Part shown: in pieces, positions 24,746 through 31,900 of the stretch
Layout: every line of letters begins with the position of its first letter
Numbering within the stretch: the first letter of the stretch is position 1
NCBI GenBank assembly: GCA_964458615.1
Contig: CAYWJR010000007.1
Span: 1-47,834 of the forward strand
From: SHNJ01 sp964458615
GTDB taxonomy: Bacteria > Pseudomonadota > Alphaproteobacteria > SHNJ01
DNA: 47,834 nt
Direction of reading: 5' to 3'
Program-made: the position numbers and the translations under genes
The notes under the pieces: model-generated
Databases searched by the model: none
What the model was told of the DNA's origin: nothing
What the model saw: the letters and a program-made list of their open reading frames with translations, nothing else

Positions 24746-24778
24746 AAAAAGCGGTCAGGAAATCCTGGCCGCTTTTTT
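24746..24778. terminator. Bidirectional terminator between rpmJ and pyk
   Basis: AAAAAGCGGTCAGG, an AAAT loop, then CCTGGCCGCTTTTTT: nine GC-rich pairs (one G-T) extended by A-T pairs. The A run on one side and T run on the other let it serve rpmJ (plus) and pyk (minus). Confidence 0.92.
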
Positions 24779-24805
24779 CATAATATTTATTTTGCGGTTA
24801 TTTGT

Positions 24806-26221
24806 TTACGCCACGCGGGCGATGCGCAGAATATTGGTCGCGCCCAAAGTGCCAAATGGCACACCAGCGGTGATAACGATCCGTTCATTCTTTTTCGCGA
24901 ATCCATGGCTGGCGGCATATTTGGCCGCGATTTCAACCATATGTTCGAAATCGTTTACATCGGGTGCGGCAATGGGGTGAATACCCCAACCCAACGCCAA
25001 ACGGCGCGCCGTTTCAATGCTGGTGGTCAATCCGATAATCGGCACAACAGGACGTTGGCGGGATGCGCGCAATGTGGTCGATCCCGATGTCGTGTATGTA
25101 ACAACCGCGCTGGCGCCGATCCGTTCGGCCACCGTCGATGCCGCGCTGGTCATCGCATCGGCTTCGGTATGTTCGGCTTCGGCATGTTCGGCATCCATGA
25201 TCTGGCGGTACAACGGATCGTGTTCCACCTTTTCGATAATGCGGTTCATGATTCCAACCGCTTCTAACGGATATTGGCCGCTGGCCGTTTCGGCCGATAA
25301 CATAACCGCGTCGGCGCCATCGAACACGGCGGTTGCAACGTCGGATGCCTCGGCGCGGGTTGGCGTTGGCGATGTGATCATCGATTCCAGCATTTGGGTT
25401 GCGACGATAACGGGTTTGCCCATTTTACGGCATACACGGACGATGCGTTTTTGAATTCCTGGAACATCTTCGGTCGGCATTTCAACGCCCAAATCGCCGC
25501 GCGCCACCATGACCGCATCGGTCAATTCCACCAATTGATCCAAACATTCGACTGCCTGGGGTTTTTCGATTTTGATCAGCACCGCGGCGCGCCCGGCGAT
25601 CAATTTGCGCGCTTCGGCGACGTCATCCGGGCGTTGCACAAACGACAGGGCAATGTAATCAACGCCAATATCCAATGCGAAACGCAAATCCTTGCGGTCT
25701 TTTTCGGTCAATGCGGAAATCGGCAACGCAACGCCGGGGACATTCACGCCCTTGCGTTCGGACAATTTTCCGCCAATGATAACTTCGCAATCGGCGAAAT
25801 CCGCGCCGAATTTTTTAACGCGCAAACGGATTTTTCCGTCGTCCAATAATAAATCGGTGTCTTTTTCCAACGCCGCGAAAATTTCCGGATGAGGCATGCA
25901 AGCGCGGGTTTGATCGCCCGGCGTTTTATCCAAATCAAGCCGGAATTTATCGCCGGCCGCCAATTGAATCGCACCGTCCTTGAACGTGCCGACCCGCAAT
26001 TTAGGGCCTTGTAAATCAGCCAGAACAGCGACAACGCGCCCCGATTTTTCTTCGGCCTTGCGGATAACATCGTACCGCGCCTTGTGATCTTCGTGCGTCC
26101 CATGGCTGAAATTCAGGCGGAAAACATCCGCCCCTGCGGCGATCAATTCGGAAATTTTTTCAAACGAAGAGCTGGCGGGCCCCAGAGTGGCGACGATTTT
26201 GGTATTTCTTTGGCGGCGCAT
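24806..26221 (-). CDS. pyk: Pyruvate kinase
   Basis: 471 residues from the ATG at 26221, the conventional start (MRRQRNTKIVATLGPASSS). Active-site stretches are FRLNFSHGTHEDH, LADLQGPKLRVG, LSFVQRPDDV, VLIKIEKPQAV and MVARGDLGVEMP, and the C-terminal allosteric domain follows. It makes ATP and pyruvate from PEP and ADP. The open frame continues 44 codons upstream to 26353, but that part is hydrophobic and unlike the family, so I reject it. There is no clear ribosome site; two 12-base direct repeats fill the leader. Confidence 0.95.
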   Translation of the reverse strand: MRRQRNTKIVATLGPASSSFEKISELIAAGADVFRLNFSHGTHEDHKARYDVIRKAEEKSGRVVAVLADLQGPKLRVGTFKDGAIQLAAGDKFRLDLDKTPGDQTRACMPHPEIFAALEKDTDLLLDDGKIRLRVKKFGADFADCEVIIGGKLSERKGVNVPGVALPISALTEKDRKDLRFALDIGVDYIALSFVQRPDDVAEARKLIAGRAAVLIKIEKPQAVECLDQLVELTDAVMVARGDLGVEMPTEDVPGIQKRIVRVCRKMGKPVIVATQMLESMITSPTPTRAEASDVATAVFDGADAVMLSAETASGQYPLEAVGIMNRIIEKVEHDPLYRQIMDAEHAEAEHTEADAMTSAASTVAERIGASAVVTYTTSGSTTLRASRQRPVVPIIGLTTSIETARRLALGWGIHPIAAPDVNDFEHMVEIAAKYAASHGFAKKNERIVITAGVPFGTLGATNILRIARVA

Positions 26222-26223
26222 GT

Positions 26224-26250
26224 TTATAACTTGTGAATTTATAACTTGTG
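26224..26250. repeat. Direct repeat in the pyk leader
   Basis: TTATAACTTGTG occurs twice (26224-26235 and 26239-26250) at a 15-base period. TGTGGATAT at 26247-26255 is 8 of 9 to the DnaA-box form TGTGGATAA; the first copy's TGTGAATTT is a poorer match. The repeat covers the last bases before the pyk ATG, where a protein could block translation or transcription. Confidence 0.6.
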
Positions 26251-26264
26251 GATATTGTGTTTTG

Positions 26265-26294
26265 ATTATGCAGTAACGTTGTTTTAACGGACAA
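26265..26294 (-). promoter_or_regulatory. Promoter candidate for pyk
   Basis: On the minus strand TTGTCC (26289-26294) and CATAAT (26265-26270) are 18 bases apart, leaving a leader of about 35 bases that contains the direct repeat. Confidence 0.4.
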
Positions 26295-26357
26295 AACATC
26301 ATAAAGATAAAGCAGCAAATAAGCAAGAACTGCTTTAAAAACAAAAGAGGCAATGTA

Positions 26358-26684
26358 ATGTCAAAACCGAATTATCAATATGACGAAGATGGCGAAGACG
26401 CCATTGAAACCGCGAACTCCAATACCAAAAAACCGCGTCCTGGAAATTCCGGCGGCGTTGCCCCCGATCAATTAAAGCAATATATCGAACGCATAGAAAA
26501 ATTGGAACAGAACAAGGCCAATTTGGCCGCCGACATCCGCGAAGTATATGCCGAAGCAAAAGGCAACGGGTTCGATGCGAAAACGATGCGTAATTTAATC
26601 CGTATCCGCAAACTGGATCCCGATCAACGCGCCGAACAACAGGAATTGTTGGAATTGTATTTGCACGCAATCGGCATGGATTAA
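26358..26684 (+). CDS. gapR: GapR/DUF2312 nucleoid-associated protein
   Basis: 108 residues. The conserved part is LKQYIERIEKLEQNKANL followed by AADIREVYAEAKGNGFDAKTM and ends LLELYLHAIGM. This is the DUF2312 family, named GapR in Caulobacter, where it binds overtwisted DNA ahead of replication forks and helps gyrase. The N-terminal 33 residues are acidic then basic and look disordered. AGAGG upstream supports the start. It diverges from pyk. Confidence 0.92.
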   Translation: MSKPNYQYDEDGEDAIETANSNTKKPRPGNSGGVAPDQLKQYIERIEKLEQNKANLAADIREVYAEAKGNGFDAKTMRNLIRIRKLDPDQRAEQQELLELYLHAIGMD

Positions 26685-26691
26685 ACGACGG

Positions 26692-27210
26692 TTAAATTTC
26701 CAACAACGATGTTATGGGCGCGGAAATTTTTTCGCGCCCTTTTAACGCCAACAGTTCGATTAAAAACGCCGCGCATAAAACATTGCCGCCCGCATTGGTC
26801 AGTAAATGAATGGCCGCATTTACCGTGCCGCCGGTTGCAAGTACATCGTCGACCACCGCGATTTTTGTACCCGGCGCAATCGCATTCTTTTGTAATTCCA
26901 GCGTCGATTGGCCATATTCCAATCCATAATCGTGCCGCCATGTTTCGCCGGGCAATTTCCCGGATTTGCGGATCATGGCGAAACCGATTCCCATGTGAAA
27001 CGCCAACGGCGCCGCCAACAAAAATCCGCGCGATTCGATACCGACAATCAAATCCGGTTTGTAATCGGAAATTTTATCCGCCAACTGCAAAATTGTTTGC
27101 CGCCATGCCGCGCCATTCGCCAACAAAGGCGATATATCGTAAAACATAATCCCAGGTTTGGGGAAATCGGGGATCTTGGCGATGTGGTCGAAAATTTTCA
27201 TCGGCTGCAT
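26692..27210 (-). CDS. apt: Adenine phosphoribosyltransferase
   Basis: 172 residues from 27210 (169 from 27201; both are possible). IPDFPKPGIMFYDISPLL, VGIESRGFLLAAPLA and the PRPP loop IAVVDDVLATGGTV are diagnostic. It converts adenine and PRPP to AMP in purine salvage. An open frame extends 24 codons further upstream but does not fit the family. It converges on gapR with seven bases between, and no terminator is visible there. Confidence 0.93.
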   Translation of the reverse strand: MQPMKIFDHIAKIPDFPKPGIMFYDISPLLANGAAWRQTILQLADKISDYKPDLIVGIESRGFLLAAPLAFHMGIGFAMIRKSGKLPGETWRHDYGLEYGQSTLELQKNAIAPGTKIAVVDDVLATGGTVNAAIHLLTNAGGNVLCAAFLIELLALKGREKISAPITSLLEI

Positions 27211-27334
27211 CAAACCATAAACCCTGTAATTCGCCAATAATTGTGCCGCATGCGCGGGGATGCAATTTTTAAACTGGTGCAAATGGGCGGCAGTATTTTC
27301 CCCTAAAAGGAAACAATTATCCGGTCAAGGATAC

Positions 27335-27352
27335 TGATTAGAGATTTAATCA
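27335..27352 (+). promoter_or_regulatory. Inverted repeat upstream of the sigma-54-type promoter
   Basis: TGATTA-N6-TAATCA is a perfect 6-base inverted repeat about 20 bases before the -24 element. It could bind an activator or a DNA-bending protein. The distance is shorter than usual for an enhancer site. Confidence 0.35.
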
Positions 27353-27372
27353 TGATATTTCAATTATTTAGT

Positions 27373-27389
27373 TTGGCAAGAAGTTTGCA
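27373..27389 (+). promoter_or_regulatory. rpoN-dependent: Sigma-54-type (-24/-12) promoter
   Basis: TTGGCAAGAAGTTTGCA. The GG (27375-27376) and GC (27387-27388) are spaced as in RpoN promoters. Every fixed base of the consensus TTGGCACG-N4-TTGCW is present except one (A for C at 27379). Transcription would start near 27400 and run into the small gene at 27436. No sigma-70-type pair with acceptable spacing is visible there. No rpoN gene is in the window. Confidence 0.7.
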
Positions 27390-27435
27390 ATAATCAATCT
27401 ATAACACCAATAAAACTGTAAAAAGGGAGGTAGAA

Positions 27436-27540
27436 ATGAATCACTTATTCGACACCGAAGCCGGATTGATCGTTGTGACCAGCTCCAGCATCGTTTTATT
27501 CGCATTCAGTATCATATTCAACGTGATGATGTTTTTATAA
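27436..27540 (+). CDS. 34-residue single-span membrane protein
   Basis: The start has an almost ideal ribosome site, AAAGGGAGGT, six bases upstream. The peptide begins MNHLFDTEAG and then is one long hydrophobic helix to the end, with no charged residue after Glu8. It is cut off by TAA right after the membrane segment. A -24/-12 promoter precedes it and a strong terminator follows, so it is a complete one-gene unit. I do not recognise it. Small membrane proteins of this size often bind and tune a larger membrane complex such as an oxidase or transporter. The promoter type suggests induction by nitrogen, stress or surface signals; that is inference. Confidence 0.75.
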   Translation: MNHLFDTEAGLIVVTSSSIVLFAFSIIFNVMMFL

Positions 27541-27595
27541 ATTAATTACCCTGTACAATTTGGCACAGAATAAAAAATAGAAACTAAAAAAAATA

Positions 27596-27625
27596 AACAG
27601 CGCGGATTTCATCCGCGCTGTTTTT
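27596..27625 (+). terminator. Terminator of the small membrane protein gene
   Basis: AACAGCGCGGAT, loop TTC, ATCCGCGCTGTT, then more T: a 12-pair perfect stem with a U tract. It lies 56 bases after the stop codon and isolates the unit from the SRPBCC gene. Confidence 0.92.
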
Positions 27626-27707
27626 AATTGCCGGGATTTTTGCGTTGTCTTGAAATTTATCCCGGCAAATGCATAATACAATTTACCAGAAATTCAGGAG
27701 TCCATTT

Positions 27708-28241
27708 ATGAAATCGAAAATTTTAATCGCAATCGCCGTCACATTGATTATTTTGGCCGTCATTATCGCCAGCCGCCCGGATGAATTCCGCGTGTCGCGC
27801 ACCGCCACCATCAATGCGCCGGTATCGGCCGTGTTCGGGCAAATCAATGATTTTCATAATTGGAATGCGTGGTCGCCATGGGCAAAAATGGATCCTAACG
27901 CCAAAATTACTTATTCCGGCGAAGATAAAAATACCGGCGCGATGATGGCGTGGGAAGGAAACCGCGATATTGGCGCCGGGAACATGACCATCACCGAGGT
28001 GCGCCCCGATGAATTGATCCGCATCAAATTGGAAATGATCAAACCGATGCACGGGGTCAACGACGCCGAATTTTTATTCGCGTCCGAGGGGAAAAACACA
28101 TCCGTTACCTGGACGATGTCCGGCAAATCCAATTTCATGGCCAAGGCGATGGGATTGTTCATGGATTGCGAAAAAATGGTCGGCGATCAATTCGACAAAG
28201 GTCTTGCAAATTTGAAAACTTTGGCCGAAGCGAAAAAATAG
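27708..28241 (+). CDS. Membrane-anchored SRPBCC-family protein
   Basis: 177 residues from the ATG at 27708, preceded by AGGAG. A single N-terminal helix (ILIAIAVTLIILAVIIA) is followed by a polyketide-cyclase-like START/SRPBCC domain: VSRTATINAPVSAVFGQI, FHNWNAWSPWAKMDP, then KNTSVTWTMSGK and a C-terminal helix. Such domains hold hydrophobic ligands in a deep cavity. The ligand is unknown. The N-terminal anchor puts the domain in the periplasm or on the inner membrane face. Confidence 0.82.
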   Translation: MKSKILIAIAVTLIILAVIIASRPDEFRVSRTATINAPVSAVFGQINDFHNWNAWSPWAKMDPNAKITYSGEDKNTGAMMAWEGNRDIGAGNMTITEVRPDELIRIKLEMIKPMHGVNDAEFLFASEGKNTSVTWTMSGKSNFMAKAMGLFMDCEKMVGDQFDKGLANLKTLAEAKK

Positions 28242-28252
28242 ACCCGGAAAAA

Positions 28253-28537
28253 TTACCGGTGTTTTGATCGGGTCAAACTTGTTTTAACGACAAAAGTCAC
28301 TTGGGTTCTTTTTCGGCCGCGCGCCGCGCCCTTGCCGTTTCTTGGCTGGCGTTCGGATTGTTTGATGCGTTTGTAATGTTCCCCTGCCGCGTGGGCGATA
28401 ATATCTTCGCCCTTTACAAATCCACCCCGATTTTCCGGGCGAATGTGATCCACCATCCATTGCAGCATGGCATCGTAATCGGTTACGGGCTTGGCTGAGG
28501 TATCCCAGAAATTATCGGCGAAAGATTTTCGTTTCAT
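28253..28537 (-). CDS. Unrecognised basic 94-residue protein
   Basis: Not recognised. The N-terminal half has the pattern FADNFWDTSAKPVTDY, then MLQWMVDHIRPENRGG; the C-terminal half is Lys/Arg-rich and probably binds nucleic acid or is disordered. No good ribosome site precedes the ATG. Its 3' end is 11 bases from the SRPBCC gene's stop, so the two converge. I consider it probably real but short. Confidence 0.45.
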   Translation of the reverse strand: MKRKSFADNFWDTSAKPVTDYDAMLQWMVDHIRPENRGGFVKGEDIIAHAAGEHYKRIKQSERQPRNGKGAARGRKRTQVTFVVKTSLTRSKHR

Positions 28538-28705
28538 GGTCTTACTTTATTTGATTTTTGACCTGCCGTCCAGCCGGAATTATGGACGTTTAAATGATAT
28601 TGGCAGCAGTCACAGATCAATATCCCGATTGCACAGTATGATCGGTGCATGCGCACAAATATCTAATCCTCTTTAAATTAATATTTTTGAAGCTAGGTTA
28701 TAAGA

Positions 28706-29572
28706 ATGAAATTAAAAATCAAATTCACCGCCAAAGAAATTTTGAAAAATTTATTACTGCTCGCGGTATTGACCTATGCGGGCGTGGTTGGAACCTTGTA
28801 TGTGATTCAGGATTATTTGGTGTTCCGCAATTATGGCGGCGCGCCGAATTTGGCGGCGACCAATTTGCCGCGGTTGCAGGAAATTGAAATCCCGATTTTT
28901 TTATGCGCCGATTCCGCGCAAGATTGCGCGCAATCGCAATTGTTGTCTTGGTACACGCCGCCGGTTAAACCCGAAATGCCCACCATTTTATATTTGCATG
29001 GCAATGGCGGCAATATCGCCAAACGCCCTGGAATCGCCGCCCAATTTTTGCAACAAGGGTGGGGATTGTTCATGTTGGAGTATCGCGGTTATGGCGGCAA
29101 TCCCGGCCATCCGTCCGCCGATGGATTGGCGGCCGATGCCAAGGCCGCTTATGATTATCTGCGCCGACAACTGGGCGATAATGCGAAAATACAAATATAC
29201 GGCGAATCGATCGGCGGCGCGGTTGCGATTAAAATGATCGCCGCCAATCCAAACGTTAAAATAGACGGTTTGGTTTTGTACGCGCCCTTTACCAAACTAA
29301 GCGATGTGGTGAAATATTTGCATCCCTGGATGCCGGTCGATTTGATTTTGCGCAACGATTTCGACAATATATCTGGAATTAAAACCATGCGCGTTCCCGT
29401 GTTGGTCATGCATGGCGAATTGGATGATTTCGTGCCGCCTTTTATGGGGCGCGCGATTTTTAACGCGGCAAATGAACCCAAAGAATTATGGATCGATCCG
29501 AATTCAAGCCATTATTCGCTGTGGCGCAATGGCGGCGTGCAAAAATCCATAGAATTTTTTAAGAAACATTAA
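28706..29572 (+). CDS. Membrane-anchored alpha/beta hydrolase (BEM46/ABHD13-like)
   Basis: 288 residues. An N-terminal membrane helix (about 14-34) is followed by the hydrolase fold: oxyanion loop YLHGNGGNIAKRPG, LEYRGYGGNPG, the nucleophile Ser in IYGESIGGAVA, the acid Asp in MHGELDDFVPP and His in SSHYSLW. This order matches the BEM46/ABHD13 and YfhR group, serine hydrolases of unknown substrate fixed to the membrane. The 168-base gap before it holds an inverted repeat TGCAC-N10-GTGCA (28630-28649) and no other gene. Confidence 0.85.
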   Translation: MKLKIKFTAKEILKNLLLLAVLTYAGVVGTLYVIQDYLVFRNYGGAPNLAATNLPRLQEIEIPIFLCADSAQDCAQSQLLSWYTPPVKPEMPTILYLHGNGGNIAKRPGIAAQFLQQGWGLFMLEYRGYGGNPGHPSADGLAADAKAAYDYLRRQLGDNAKIQIYGESIGGAVAIKMIAANPNVKIDGLVLYAPFTKLSDVVKYLHPWMPVDLILRNDFDNISGIKTMRVPVLVMHGELDDFVPPFMGRAIFNAANEPKELWIDPNSSHYSLWRNGGVQKSIEFFKKH

Positions 29573-29575
29573 AAA

Positions 29576-30595
29576 TCACCGGCTGGCGGCGTATTTCGAT
29601 ACGCCCGCCATCGCGGATTTTACCGGCGATTCCGGGAATTGTTGCAAACAATCGATTGCGGACGCCGCGTGTTGTTCCGCCAATTGCCGTGCTTTTTCCA
29701 AACATCCGCGTTTGGTTAAAATATCCAGCGCACGTTCAAAATCGCCTGGTTCGATGATTTGATTTTCAATGCAACGGATCCAAAATGATTTTTCGTCCGC
29801 GTCTGCTTGGGCATATGCGAAAATAACCGGCAACGTTACCTTGCCGTCGCGGAAATCGTCGCCCGCGTTTTTGCCGGGCAGGCCGTAAAAATCCAAAACA
29901 TCGTCGGATATTTGAAACGCCAGTCCCAAATTTTGCCCATATTGACGCAATGCATCCGATTGCGCGCCGCCCCGTCCCGCGACGATCGCGCCGGATTCGC
30001 ACGCGGCGGCGAATAACGATGCGGTTTTTGCGCCAATGACCCGGTAATAATCTTCGCGGCTGGTCGCAAGATTGTTTGCGGTGATCAATTGGTGCACTTC
30101 GCCTTCGGCGATGGTTGACGACGCGGCGGATAAAATACGCAACACGTCGATCGATCCGGTTGCGACCATTAATTGAAATGCGCGGCTGAATAAAAAATCG
30201 CCGACCAGCACGCTGGATTTATTACCCCAAATGGCGTTGGCGGTATCGCGGCCACGGCGCAACCGGCTGTCATCGACGACGTCGTCATGCAATAACGTTG
30301 CGGTATGAATGAATTCGACCGCAGCCGCCAAAACCACATGGGCGTTGCCGGTGGAATAACCGCATAATTGCGCGCTGGCCAATGTCAATAATGGACGCAG
30401 CCTTTTTCCCCCCGCCGCAATCAAATGCGCCGCCAATTGCGGAATCAATGCAACCGGACTTTGCATGCGGGTTATGATTTCTGCATTGACTGCTTGTAAA
30501 TCATTGGCCAGCAATTCATGCAAACGTGCAACCGCGGTTTCAGGCGGATTTGCGGCATGGGCAGTTATGGGGTTTTGTTGTTTAAGCGCAACCAT
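29576..30595 (-). CDS. ispB: Long-chain polyprenyl diphosphate synthase (IspB-like)
   Basis: 339 residues. GGKRLRPLLTL (62-72), the first Asp-rich motif LLHDDVVDDSRLRRG (102-116) and the second, AFQISDDVLDFYG, are those of trans-prenyl transferases. Small residues before the first motif (EFIHTATLLHDD) suit a long product. It makes the side chain for ubiquinone, probably octaprenyl or decaprenyl. It diverges from the DUF2007 gene across 63 bases. Confidence 0.92.
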   Translation of the reverse strand: MVALKQQNPITAHAANPPETAVARLHELLANDLQAVNAEIITRMQSPVALIPQLAAHLIAAGGKRLRPLLTLASAQLCGYSTGNAHVVLAAAVEFIHTATLLHDDVVDDSRLRRGRDTANAIWGNKSSVLVGDFLFSRAFQLMVATGSIDVLRILSAASSTIAEGEVHQLITANNLATSREDYYRVIGAKTASLFAAACESGAIVAGRGGAQSDALRQYGQNLGLAFQISDDVLDFYGLPGKNAGDDFRDGKVTLPVIFAYAQADADEKSFWIRCIENQIIEPGDFERALDILTKRGCLEKARQLAEQHAASAIDCLQQFPESPVKSAMAGVSKYAASR

Positions 30596-30658
30596 GCAAT
30601 CGCAAATAACACAGATCGTCTGGCGCTAAAAGGCCTAAATATGCTATAAACCAGGTTC

Positions 30659-30871
30659 ATGCAGGAATTATTGCGATCCAACGACTTGGTGCTGCTATCT
30701 TTTGTTCAGGACTTGTTAAACCAGTCCGGGATAGACCCATTTTTATTCGACACCCATTCCGCGATAATGGATGGCGGGGTGCCGTTTGTGCAGCAACGAA
30801 TCATGGTTGCGGCCAAAGATTGGGACAAAGCCAAGGAAATATTATCGCAAAACGGGATCGGTGGATCATAA
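30659..30871 (+). CDS. DUF2007 small protein
   Basis: 70 residues. MQELLRSNDLVLLSFVQDLL, then GIDPFLFDTHSAI, and RIMVAAKDWDKAKEIL show the two-strand, two-helix DUF2007 pattern, often called a putative signal-transducing protein. Its job is unknown. The stop overlaps the next start by one base (TAATG), coupling it to the tRNA methyltransferase. The same pairing is common in alphaproteobacteria. Confidence 0.82.
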   Translation: MQELLRSNDLVLLSFVQDLLNQSGIDPFLFDTHSAIMDGGVPFVQQRIMVAAKDWDKAKEILSQNGIGGS

Positions 30872-31668
30872 TGCAGGCCAATCAAAATCCGTTCGCGCAA
30901 TTGGTGCGCGGCATTACCGTCGATACGATATTGGACGGCAGTGTTAAAATTATTCAACCGGCCAAGGGTTATCGCATCGCAATCGACCCGATATTTCTGG
31001 CGGCCGCAACGCCGATTCACGCAGGCGCAAAAATATTGGATGTCGGGTGCGGCGTCGGCGCGGCCGGATTTTGCGTCCTTGCCCGCGCCAAAAAACAAGA
31101 TATTGCCAATGTGATCCTGACCGGGGTCGATACGCAAAAAATATTGATCGACCATGCGGTTGAAAATGCCGCGTTGAATGAATTTACGGGGCAATCCCGT
31201 TTTATCCATGCCGACATTGCCAATCCATCGGATACGATCATGGATGCTGAATTCGATCATGTTTTTACTAATCCGCCGTATTTATCCGCGAAATCCGCCG
31301 ATCCATCGCCCGATCCGTCAAAGGCGACCGCCAATATCGAAAGCACGGCGGATTTGGCCGCATGGATCGAATTTTGCGCGCGCAAATTAAAACCCAAAGG
31401 CAGTTTAACAATGATCCACCGCGCCGACCGGGCGGGTGAAATTATGGCCTTGTTGCCGCCGGATTGTTGGACGGTTGCCTTGTTCCCGCTTTGGCCAAAA
31501 TTGGGGCAGGAGGCAAAACGGATCATCATTCAGGCCTATAAACGCCCTGGCGCCGCCCGGATTTTACCGGGACTGGTATTGCATGAAACAAACGGTTCTT
31601 ACACGCAAGATGCCGCAAAGATTGTAAAATCGAACGCCGCGCTTGATTTTGCGGCCGATCCGGCATAG
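30871..31668 (+). CDS. TrmN6-like adenine-N6 methyltransferase
   Basis: 265 residues from the ATG at 30871. The SAM site is ILDVGCGVGAAGFCVLAR, and the catalytic motif NPPY occurs in FTNPPYLSAKSA. The N-terminal LDGSVKIIQPAKGYRIAIDPIFLAA is characteristic of the family that methylates A37 of tRNA1(Val) in E. coli. It may act on another tRNA or RNA here. A tRNA-Val gene lies elsewhere in the window, which is not evidence of a link. Confidence 0.85.
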   Translation: MQANQNPFAQLVRGITVDTILDGSVKIIQPAKGYRIAIDPIFLAAATPIHAGAKILDVGCGVGAAGFCVLARAKKQDIANVILTGVDTQKILIDHAVENAALNEFTGQSRFIHADIANPSDTIMDAEFDHVFTNPPYLSAKSADPSPDPSKATANIESTADLAAWIEFCARKLKPKGSLTMIHRADRAGEIMALLPPDCWTVALFPLWPKLGQEAKRIIIQAYKRPGAARILPGLVLHETNGSYTQDAAKIVKSNAALDFAADPA

Positions 31669-31678
31669 GGTTTTGCGC

Positions 31679-31861
31679 ATGGGAACGGTCTTAAAATATC
31701 TATTTATGGCGGCTTTGGCGTATTTTGTATGGCGGTTGATATTCCCGCCATCTTCGCGAAACAACCCGAAAAACGCCAAAAAACCGGGCGGCGAGGATCT
31801 GGAATATTGCCAGAAATGCGACTCTTATGTAAGCTCTGGCCACGATTGCCCGAAACGATAA
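31679..31861 (+). CDS. Small membrane protein with a zinc-ribbon-like end
   Basis: 60 residues. One N-terminal membrane helix (VLKYLFMAALAYFVWRLIF) is followed by a Pro/Asn/Lys linker, then YCQKCDSYVSSGHDCP. The C-x2-C and H-x-C arrangement could bind one zinc. It resembles the small PP0621-type proteins. The function is unknown. It is 10 bases downstream of the methyltransferase, probably in the same operon. Confidence 0.7.
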   Translation: MGTVLKYLFMAALAYFVWRLIFPPSSRNNPKNAKKPGGEDLEYCQKCDSYVSSGHDCPKR

Positions 31862-31900
31862 TCGACAGTTAAATTTAATTTACAATCAGCCGGATATTCC

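Noticed and set aside
26222..26353. An in-frame extension of pyk by 44 codons
   Set aside because: It is hydrophobic, low in family similarity, covers the probable promoter and a direct repeat, and would overlap the leader of gapR.
27211..27282. A longer N-terminus for Apt
   Set aside because: The extra 24 residues do not resemble the family, whose N-terminus aligns at the IPDFPKPG segment.
27379..27405. A sigma-70 promoter (TTGGCA ... TATAAC) for the small peptide
   Set aside because: The spacing is 21 bases; the -24/-12 reading of the same DNA fits far better.
28242..28273. A terminator after the SRPBCC gene (GACCCG ... CGGGTC)
   Set aside because: Arms are 22 bases apart with no U tract directly after; the inner CCGG pair is only four bases.
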